Assembly: GCA_900553155.1 (NCBI GenBank)
Contig: USCM01000138.1
Coordinates: 1-5,504, forward strand
DNA length: 5,504 nt
Source of the DNA: an uncultured Prevotella sp.
Lineage (GTDB): Bacteria > Bacteroidota > Bacteroidia > Bacteroidales > Bacteroidaceae
Direction: 5' to 3'
Shown piece by piece: positions 1-4,918 of this stretch. The translations under genes and the position numbers were made by a program. Within the stretch, counting starts at the first letter, position 1. Each line of letters starts with the position of its first letter. Below the pieces are notes generated by a model, which did no database searches, was not told the origin of the DNA, and saw only the letters and a list, made by a program, of their open reading frames with translations.

Positions 1-1565
1 ATTACTATGACATCAACAAGAAAGACAAGTTTGAACAACTCTTTGGAGGACTGTATATAGGCGAGAATCCTACACCCGAACACAATACTTATCTTATCAT
101 CCACCTCAACTTCTCGGAAGTGGCAGCAGGTATTGACGACTATAAGAAGGGGCTCGACGGACATTGCAACATTATGTTCAACCATTGTTGCAGCATTTAC
201 CAACACCTTTTGCCTCCAAACACAAAGGAGGAGATGAACTCAAAGGAAGGTGCTGTGGAGCAGTTGGCTTTTCTTTGCCAGAAAGCAACGGAAGCCAAAC
301 TGAAAATCTATCTCTTCATCGACGAATACGACAACTTTACCAATATGATTCTCGCCAACGAGGAGCATCTTGTGCGCTATCGCAAACAAACACATGGCGA
401 GAGCTACTTGCGCCGCTTCTTTAACACCATCAAGGGAGCTGCAGGTGGCGCTATTGGCAGAGTGTTTGTTACGGGTGTAAGCCCTGTGACAATGGACGAC
501 CTTACAAGCGGCTTCAATATCGGCACCAACTACTCTCTTACTCCCCAATTTAATGAGATGACTGGATTTAACGAGGAGGAAGTGAGAGAGATGCTCGGAT
601 ATTATGCAAGCGTTCTGCCATTCAACCATACCGTGGACGAACTGATACAGAAGATTAAGCCATGGTATGACAACTATTGCTTTGCCGAAAAGGAATATGG
701 CAAAACTACCATGTACAACTCGGTGATGGTGCTCTACTTCTTGGACAATTATATCAACAACGAATACTGCTTTCCAAAGAATATGGTGGAGTCGAACATA
801 CGGGTCGACTATGACAAAATACGTATGCTCATACGCCACGACAAGTCGTTTAGCCATGATGCCAGCATCATACAGGAGTTGCTGACGAAAGGATATGTCA
901 CCGGATCGCTCAACGAGAACTTCCCAGCCGAGCGCATCAACGACCCGGACAACTTCTTAAGCCTACTCTTCTACTTCGGAATGATTACGATAAACGGCAC
1001 CTGTGACGGCGCAACAAAGTTCATTATCCCAAATGAAGTAGTGCGCGACCAAATGTATACATACCTCCTTGACACATACAAGGAAAACAACTTGACATTC
1101 GAGACTTACGAAAAGAATAATCTTGAAAGCCAACTGGCATACCACGCCTATTTCAAACCATACTTTGGCTATATAGCCGACTGCCTAAAACGGTTCTCGT
1201 CACAGCGCGACAAGCAGAAAGGCGAGGCTTATGTGCATGGTTTCACACTTGCCATGACCTGCCAATGCCGTTTCTATCGCCCTATATCCGAGTTTGACAA
1301 TGACGGAGGCTATGCCGACATATTCCTACTTCCACTATGCGATATATATAACGACATGACCGACTCGTATATCGTAGAACTGAAGTATTGCAAGAGCAAC
1401 ACTGCTGACGAGCAACTAAAAACCCTCTTTAAGGAGGCTTCGACACAGGTTTGCCGTTACGCCGACAGCAACATAGTAAAGGAATCGGTGAAGACCACAA
1501 AACTACATAAACTCGTAGTGATATTCCGCGGCATGGAAATGGCAGTGTGCGAAGAAATAAAATAA
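1..1565 (+). CDS. AAA-ATPase-like protein with C-terminal PD-(D/E)XK nuclease-like domain (5' partial)
   Basis: The reading frame is open from the left edge (first full codon at 3) to TAA at 1563-1565, giving 520 visible residues. The GTG at 120 is internal, because coding similarity continues upstream of it. Recognition: the Walker B-like strand KIYLFIDEYDNF (acidic residues at 321-332) and the segment FVTGVSPVTMDDLTSGFNIG (from about 471) are hallmarks of the AAA-ATPase_like family. Near the C-terminus, GYADIFLLPL (Asp codon 1317-1319) and IVELKY (Glu 1377-1379, Lys 1383-1385) form the D...ExK core of a PDDEXK_9-type nuclease fold, and a Q follows in STQVCRYAD. The Walker A P-loop and roughly 50-60 N-terminal residues must lie outside the window. 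The visible part shows no frameshift. These proteins are cytosolic, often multicopy in gut Bacteroidetes, and have no firmly established function; a role in DNA processing is only inferred. The gene is convergent with the minus-strand RNA unit downstream. Confidence 0.9.
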   Translation, partial: YYDINKKDKFEQLFGGLYIGENPTPEHNTYLIIHLNFSEVAAGIDDYKKGLDGHCNIMFNHCCSIYQHLLPPNTKEEMNSKEGAVEQLAFLCQKATEAKLKIYLFIDEYDNFTNMILANEEHLVRYRKQTHGESYLRRFFNTIKGAAGGAIGRVFVTGVSPVTMDDLTSGFNIGTNYSLTPQFNEMTGFNEEEVREMLGYYASVLPFNHTVDELIQKIKPWYDNYCFAEKEYGKTTMYNSVMVLYFLDNYINNEYCFPKNMVESNIRVDYDKIRMLIRHDKSFSHDASIIQELLTKGYVTGSLNENFPAERINDPDNFLSLLFYFGMITINGTCDGATKFIIPNEVVRDQMYTYLLDTYKENNLTFETYEKNNLESQLAYHAYFKPYFGYIADCLKRFSSQRDKQKGEAYVHGFTLAMTCQCRFYRPISEFDNDGGYADIFLLPLCDIYNDMTDSYIVELKYCKSNTADEQLKTLFKEASTQVCRYADSNIVKESVKTTKLHKLVVIFRGMEMAVCEEIK

Positions 1566-1613
1566 AGACTCTCTTATCAACAAAACAGCATAATATCACG
1601 CCTAAAAACAACA

Positions 1614-1642
1614 ACGGCGCAACTCTCAACGAGCTGCGCCGT
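1614..1642 (-). terminator. Intrinsic terminator of the minus-strand RNA, possibly shared with the ATPase-like gene
   Basis: ACGGCGCA at 1614-1621 and TGCGCCGT at 1635-1642 form an 8-bp GC-rich perfect stem. A further CTC/GAG pairing lies inside the loop (1625-1627 with 1631-1633). Read on the minus strand, the stem is followed by TGTTGTTTTT (1613-1604), a typical U-rich tail. On the plus strand the following bases, ATTGCTATGTTT, are less U-rich. The hairpin therefore fits a minus-strand terminator best, and could also stop plus-strand transcripts arriving from the gene ending at 1565. Confidence 0.65.
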
Positions 1643-1676
1643 ATTGCTATGTTTAACTTAAAAACTTTCTTTAGTA

Positions 1677-1702
1677 AATGAAAATCCTCACGGACTCTCA
1701 TT
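1677..1702 (-). other. RNA hairpin with GNRA tetraloop inside the candidate ncRNA
   Basis: On the minus strand, AATGAGAGTCC pairs with GGATTTTCATT around a GTGA loop (loop at 1688-1691). That is 11 consecutive pairs, two of them G-U. GTGA is a GNRA tetraloop. Three extra pairs, GTA (1707-1705) with TAC (1676-1674), extend the stem past a 2-nt bulge. Both wobble pairs would be A-C mismatches in plus-strand RNA, which indicates the transcribed strand. Confidence 0.55.
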
Positions 1703-1721
1703 AGTACCTGTTAAACAATCG

Positions 1722-1795
1722 TTCAATTTACCTTAAACCTAATAACTAAAAACCTAAATCTATTACTACTAACCTAAACAATCTATTAACCTTTT
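1722..1795. repeat. 74-base G-free tract with degenerate AACCTAA direct repeats
   Basis: The plus strand has no G between 1722 and 1795. Within this tract AACCTAA occurs at 1736-1742, 1751-1757 and 1771-1777, and ATCTATTA occurs at 1758-1765 and 1781-1788. The last two units therefore look like a degraded tandem repeat of about 20 bases. On the minus strand this is the C-free 5' region of the candidate ncRNA. On the plus strand it would be a C-containing, G-free RNA downstream of the ATPase-like gene, which resembles a Rho loading region. Confidence 0.5.
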
Positions 1796-1802
1796 GACGA
1801 TG

Positions 1803-1833
1803 CAAAGGTACTAACTTTTCCTGTGTACGCAAA
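1803..1833 (-). promoter_or_regulatory. Consensus Bacteroidetes promoter for the minus-strand RNA
   Basis: On the minus strand, TTTG (complement of 1830-1833) is followed after exactly 19 bases by TACCTTTG (complement of 1803-1810). This matches the Bacteroidetes sigma consensus TTTG-N19-TAnnTTTG with no mismatch. Transcription would begin near 1797 and run leftward, toward the 3' end of the ATPase-like gene. This is the best promoter in the window by consensus, yet no plausible protein gene lies downstream of it. Confidence 0.7.
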
Positions 1834-1885
1834 CATTTCAGTGTTTATTTAGCATCTTTTAGCCGTTTTATTGATATAGAATAAG

Positions 1886-1905
1886 GTTATGTGTGCGAAC
1901 ACAAC
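1886..1905. repeat. Imperfect inverted repeat upstream of the kinase operon
   Basis: GTT-AT-GTGT-GCGA-ACAC-AAC forms a 7-bp stem with a 2-base bulge and a GCGA loop. The heptamer AACAGAT follows twice, at 1903-1909 and 1913-1919, one helical turn apart. The element sits about 90-110 bases upstream of the predicted start of the kinase operon, so it could be a protein-binding site, but it is short and could be chance. Confidence 0.2.
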
Positions 1906-1959
1906 AGATATTAACAGATGCTCACAATCGTTTAACACAAAACAAATAGACACTCTTTT

Positions 1960-1991
1960 CTTGTGTATACCAATTTTATTGGATATATTTG
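1960..1991 (+). promoter_or_regulatory. Promoter of the sensor kinase/response regulator operon
   Basis: TATATTTG at 1984-1991 is a perfect TAnnTTTG -7 element. CTTG at 1960-1963 lies 20 bases upstream and matches the TTTG -33 element at three of four positions. Transcription would start around 1997, leaving a 5' leader of about 30 bases before the ATG at 2029. The promoter overlaps any longer N-terminus of the kinase, which supports the ATG at 2029 as the true start rather than GTG at 1963. Confidence 0.5.
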
Positions 1992-2028
1992 CAAAGACAT
2001 CTTATCCACCTTATCAAACAGTTACATT

Positions 2029-3867
2029 ATGCGCACAAACCACTACATTATTATAATAGCAGCCCTTATCCTGTCGCTCATGGCATGCAACAGGAAACCA
2101 ACAACCACACAAGAGCAGTCGAAGGCTGAGCGTTTGCTGGATGCGGCAAGCGAGCTGACGGCCATGTCGCGACCCGACTCGGCTCTAACCCTGCTCGACT
2201 CGGTACTCAACCTCAACGGCATCGACGACACCGTACACGCTATGGCGGTAGGCGAGAAAGCCAACAATATGCTGATATTGGGACGCATGGCGGACGCCCT
2301 ACCCCTCTGCCGACAGGCTATAAGCGAGGGCGAGCGCATCGGAAGCGACGAGGTGCTAATAAACCAATACTCTACCTGCGGCATTGTGTACCGCCGACTG
2401 GGGCTTGCCGACTCGGCGATGTGGGCTTACCAACACGGCATAGAGGTGTCGAAGCGCGTTGGCTTGAAGGACTACGTGGCTAACCTGTACAACAACATTG
2501 CCGTGATGTACGTGGAGACCGACCGTCTGCGCGAGGGAATAAGCTATGCCGACGAGGCTACGCGCTGGGCTACGGAGGCTAAGGACACCATCGAGCTGTT
2601 CTCGGCGCTTGCCACCAAGGCTTCGGCTCTGCTAAAACAGGACAACTACAGGGACGCGCGCCAGACCATTGCGCCCCACTTCGACGAGATACTGAACACT
2701 GGGTCGACACCGCTTGCATTGAAGACGGCATCGCCTATGCTGCAATCGTGCGTAAAATTGGGTCTGCTCGACGAAGCCGATAGATATCTGCGACAGCTGC
2801 AACCGGTAATGCAGAAGGTAGAACCGGCAAGCAACGGGTCGTTGGGCATACTCGAAATTGAGGCTGCCCTGATGCACGCACGCCACAACTACAAGGACGA
2901 GTTGGCCTTGTGGAACCGCATAGAGACACTGTGCAAGACCAACCAAGGCGTGCCGCAGCAGCGCATCATGTGGTCGAAAGCCGAGTGTATGCGACTAACA
3001 GGCAACACTGCAGATGCCCTGAGCTACATGAGGGAGGCTTACAACATTGCCGATTCGACCAAGAACAGCGGTGTTAGCCGACAACTGTCCGAGTTCAGCG
3101 TGCGCTACAACACTCAACAAAAGGAGCTGCAGATTGTGAAACTGAGCAAGGAGAAGGCTACTGAGCGAGCCAGGTTTATGACCGTTGTGCTTGTTCTTGC
3201 CATTACAACCATGCTTCTTGCCTTCGGCATTGTGGTGATATTGTACAAGCGACGCATTGCCAACCAACGCTACGAACTCAATCTGCGACGCAAATACATC
3301 GATGGATTGGAGAGCGAGAGAGCCCGACTGGCACGCGAGCTGCACGACGGCGTGTGCAACGACCTGCTCGGACTGCAGATGCTTATGGCTACAGGCGACA
3401 AGCAACAAACCATACCTATACTGAAGGACATAATGATTGGAGTGCGACAGATATCGCACGACCTTATGCCTCCACGCTTTGCACATGCCGACATTGCCCA
3501 AGTGGCAGCCGACTATGTGACCCACTATCCCCTTGCCAACTGCAACATCAACTTCCAGTCGACCGACACCGACCGCTGGAAGCATATCGACCAAGCCAAG
3601 GCGTTCGAGATATACCGCATCGTACAAGAGCTTATGGGCAACATCGCAAAGCATGCCAAGGCACACATTATCAATGTATCTATGACATACGAGAAGTGGG
3701 GACAGATAGTGCTCGCCGTGGAGAACGACGGGGCAGAGCCTCAACTCAAGGATTCGGCAAACGGCATCGGTCTCCACACCACTGCCGACCGCGTGCTCGC
3801 CATGAACGGAGAGATTAAGCGCTCGGAAGCCAACGGTATGTACAAGGTAGAAATAAAGCTTAATTAG
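2029..3867 (+). CDS. TPR-containing NarL-type sensor histidine kinase (lipoprotein-like N-terminus)
   Basis: The protein has 612 residues from the ATG at 2029. The frame is also open from GTG 1963, but that start would place the promoter inside the gene and hide the signal peptide. Residues 1-20 are a signal sequence with lipobox LMAC (Cys20). Residues about 30-345 are helical with TPR character (clear units around 115-190), and a charged coiled-coil stretch at 350-383 leads to one membrane helix at 385-406. The cytoplasmic part has a HisKA_3 dimerisation domain with the phosphoacceptor in RELHDG (His439), then a HATPase_c domain: N box around Asn538 (QELMGNIAKHAKA), G1 box ENDGAE (565-570), G2 box GIGLHTTADR (579-588). 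The G1 box reads NDGAE where DxGxG is usual. Inferred role: autophosphorylation in response to an envelope signal sensed by the periplasmic TPR region, then phosphotransfer to the regulator encoded 9 bases downstream. The ligand is unknown. Confidence 0.92.
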   Translation: MRTNHYIIIIAALILSLMACNRKPTTTQEQSKAERLLDAASELTAMSRPDSALTLLDSVLNLNGIDDTVHAMAVGEKANNMLILGRMADALPLCRQAISEGERIGSDEVLINQYSTCGIVYRRLGLADSAMWAYQHGIEVSKRVGLKDYVANLYNNIAVMYVETDRLREGISYADEATRWATEAKDTIELFSALATKASALLKQDNYRDARQTIAPHFDEILNTGSTPLALKTASPMLQSCVKLGLLDEADRYLRQLQPVMQKVEPASNGSLGILEIEAALMHARHNYKDELALWNRIETLCKTNQGVPQQRIMWSKAECMRLTGNTADALSYMREAYNIADSTKNSGVSRQLSEFSVRYNTQQKELQIVKLSKEKATERARFMTVVLVLAITTMLLAFGIVVILYKRRIANQRYELNLRRKYIDGLESERARLARELHDGVCNDLLGLQMLMATGDKQQTIPILKDIMIGVRQISHDLMPPRFAHADIAQVAADYVTHYPLANCNINFQSTDTDRWKHIDQAKAFEIYRIVQELMGNIAKHAKAHIINVSMTYEKWGQIVLAVENDGAEPQLKDSANGIGLHTTADRVLAMNGEIKRSEANGMYKVEIKLN

Positions 3868-3876
3868 TAAAGAGAA

Positions 3877-4506
3877 ATGAACAAGACGATAGAACACTCG
3901 GCACGCATCCTGGTTGTCGACGACCACCCCATTGTGCGCAAAGGCATTGCCGCCCTACTATGCCATACCACCGCAGCCACCATTGCCGAGGCATCGTGCG
4001 CTGCCGAAGCGATAGACATATCAAGAAAGCAAAGCGTCGACATAGCCGTTATCGACCTCGAATTGCCCGACGCCAACGGCTTGCAACTAATAACACGCCT
4101 ACGCTGCACCATGCCCAAAATGCGCTTCGTTGTATACACAATGCACGAAGAGCCATGGATTATAGACGAGCTGCAAGACGTCAATGTGGATGCCATCGTG
4201 CTTAAGGGCGACGACCCTTACGAGCTGCAAATGGCTGTAGAATCGGTAAAGATAGGCATAGGATACTACTCTTCAAGATTCAAGAAGTGCGCCGACAACG
4301 CCCCGGGACACCTTACCGAGCGCGAGAAGGAGGTGCTGCAGATGATGTGCGACGGCATGTCGAGCAAGCTGATAGCCGAGAAGATGTGTGTAAGCGAGAA
4401 CACCGTGGAGTATCACCGCAAGCAAATATTAAGGCGCATCGGTGCCAAGAACAATGTGCAGGCTGTAAGCATAGCGCTTAAAGAAGGACTGCTACCTATG
4501 ATATAA
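3877..4506 (+). CDS. NarL/FixJ-family response regulator
   Basis: The protein has 209 residues, a typical length for the family. The N-terminal receiver domain (about 10-125) carries the acidic pocket VVDDHP (Asp15, Asp16), the phosphorylation site in VIDLELPD (Asp60), the switch Thr88 in VVYTMHE and the conserved Lys110 in IVLKG. All are intact, so it should be phosphorylatable. The C-terminal GerE/LuxR-type helix-turn-helix (about 145-200) includes LTEREKEVL, GMSSKLIAEKM and SENTVEYHRKQI. The start ATG at 3877 is preceded by the purine-rich AAAGAGAA and lies 9 bases after the kinase stop, so the two are surely cotranscribed and form a cognate pair. It probably binds paired half-sites as a dimer; the CCTACGGA repeats just downstream (4540-4570) are the obvious candidates. 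Its HTH is about one third identical to the orphan HTH protein encoded next. Confidence 0.95.
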   Translation: MNKTIEHSARILVVDDHPIVRKGIAALLCHTTAATIAEASCAAEAIDISRKQSVDIAVIDLELPDANGLQLITRLRCTMPKMRFVVYTMHEEPWIIDELQDVNVDAIVLKGDDPYELQMAVESVKIGIGYYSSRFKKCADNAPGHLTEREKEVLQMMCDGMSSKLIAEKMCVSENTVEYHRKQILRRIGAKNNVQAVSIALKEGLLPMI

Positions 4507-4507
4507 C

Positions 4508-4534
4508 GACCAAAAATCTTGTCTTTTTTGGGTC
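4508..4534 (+). terminator. Weak candidate terminator after the response regulator
   Basis: GACCAAAAA (4508-4516) can pair with TTTTTGG-G-TC (4525-4534) with one bulged G, two bases after the stop codon. The U run is in the stem arm and the following bases are AAAACCC, so this is not a classical intrinsic terminator. It may stop only part of the transcripts, or just stabilise the mRNA end. Confidence 0.3.
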
Positions 4535-4539
4535 AAAAC

Positions 4540-4570
4540 CCTACGGAAATCCATAGGAATGACCTACGGA
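4540..4570. promoter_or_regulatory. Candidate operator: three CCTACGGA-type half-sites
   Basis: CCTACGGA (4540-4547), two bases AA, then TCCATAGG (4550-4557) form an 18-bp palindrome with one mismatched pair. A second exact CCTACGGA follows at 4563-4570, after AATGA. The direct copies share CCTACGGAAA and start 23 bases apart, about two helical turns. An inverted pair plus a direct half-site is typical for dimeric NarL/LuxR-type regulators. It lies between the response regulator and the orphan HTH gene, so either protein could bind. The assignment to a regulator is inferred from position only. Confidence 0.55.
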
Positions 4571-4586
4571 AAATAATAGTTTTTAG

Positions 4587-4594
4587 TGGCTTTG
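4587..4594 (+). promoter_or_regulatory. Possible activator-dependent -7 element
   Basis: TGGCTTTG matches TAnnTTTG with one mismatch. No TTTG is present at the -33 position; the third CCTACGGA half-site (4563-4570) occupies that place instead. This would fit a promoter that needs a bound activator, starting near 4600. It is weaker than the sequence at 4640-4647 and may be chance. Confidence 0.25.
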
Positions 4595-4615
4595 CATCTG
4601 ATTGCAACCCAAATA

Positions 4616-4647
4616 TTCGTGTACTTGCTTTTTTGTTTCTAATTTTG
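4616..4647 (+). promoter_or_regulatory. Promoter of the orphan HTH gene and downstream secreted protein
   Basis: TAATTTTG at 4640-4647 is a perfect TAnnTTTG -7 element. TTCG at 4616-4619, 20 bases upstream, is a one-mismatch -33 element. Transcription would start near 4654, about 26 bases before the ATG at 4680. The CCTACGGA half-sites would then lie roughly 85-115 bases upstream of the start, a workable distance for an activator. Confidence 0.45.
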
Positions 4648-4679
4648 TATAGTATCAGAAGAAAAAAGTACCAATATTT

Positions 4680-4892
4680 ATGACAGATATAAAGACCACT
4701 ATAACCAAACGCGAACTGGAGATTCTAAACCTCCTGTCACGCGGTATGAACAGCAACGAGATAGCTGCCCAGCTCTTTATATCGCACCATACCGTAGATT
4801 TTCATCGCCGTCAGCTAATGCAGAAGACAGGCTCTAAAAACATTGCCGACCTCATTGGCAATGCTTTTAGACTGGGCATATTGTCTAAATAA
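4680..4892 (+). CDS. Stand-alone LuxR/GerE-type helix-turn-helix protein
   Basis: The protein has only 70 residues, almost all of it a GerE/LuxR-type DNA-binding domain: TKRELEILNLLSRGMNSNEI (about 9-28), then AAQLFISHHTVDFHRRQLM with the recognition helix, then GSKNIADLIGNAFRLGIL. There is no receiver or ligand-binding domain. The gene is complete, with its own start, stop and promoter, so this is not a fragment of the upstream regulator. About 22 of 62 aligned residues match the HTH of the response regulator encoded at 3877-4506, including GM-S, TV--HR-Q and G-KN. Without a sensory domain its activity is probably set by its own level, or by competing or pairing with the response regulator. 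It lies 26 bases before a gene for an exported protein with no promoter visible between them, so the two are probably cotranscribed. Confidence 0.85.
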   Translation: MTDIKTTITKRELEILNLLSRGMNSNEIAAQLFISHHTVDFHRRQLMQKTGSKNIADLIGNAFRLGILSK

Positions 4893-4918
4893 AGACTAAC
4901 CCAAAACTATTAATAAAT

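Larger units (their letters stand above)
1604..1797 (-). ncRNA. Candidate small non-coding RNA, unrecognised family
   Basis: A complete minus-strand transcription unit can be read. It has an exact Bacteroidetes promoter (1803-1833), a start expected near 1797, and an intrinsic terminator ending in U5 at 1608-1604, so the transcript would be about 194 nt. The first ~75 nt contain no C (1795-1722). Next comes a hairpin with an 11-bp stem and a GUGA (GNRA) loop at 1702-1677. It has two G-U wobbles that become A-C mismatches if the plus strand is transcribed, so the fold favours minus-strand RNA. An additional 3 bp (1707-1705 with 1676-1674) form past a 2-nt bulge. A frame open from 1701 to 1429 starts inside the hairpin and runs through the terminator, so it is unlikely to be the product. 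I do not recognise the RNA. It is not 6S-like, since its ends do not pair extensively. It could also be the leader of a gene now lost. Confidence 0.55.

Noticed and set aside
240..857. A 205-codon minus-strand open frame opposite the ATPase-like gene
   Set aside because: The plus frame carries the Walker B and family motifs across this stretch; the antisense frame shows no recognisable features.
1..1565. Anti-phage defence role for the AAA-ATPase/PD-(D/E)XK protein
   Set aside because: The family is common and of uncertain function, the ATPase P-loop end is outside the window, and no defence genes are adjacent. The domain call is supported; the role is not.
1429..1701. A 90-codon minus-strand open frame within and beyond the candidate ncRNA
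   Set aside because: Its ATG is buried in the GNRA hairpin, the frame runs through the terminator and into the antisense of the ATPase-like gene, and the sequence shows no domain. It is kept only as an alternative to the ncRNA reading.
1566..1962. Possible CRISPR array or tRNA in the long gap
   Set aside because: The AACCTAA and ATCTATTA repeats are short, degenerate and without regular spacers, and no cloverleaf with a TTC-type T loop is visible.
2995..3927. A 310-codon open frame on the minus strand opposite the kinase gene
   Set aside because: It lies antisense to clearly recognisable kinase domains (His box, HATPase motifs) and has no promoter or domain of its own. It is a shadow of codon usage on the coding strand.
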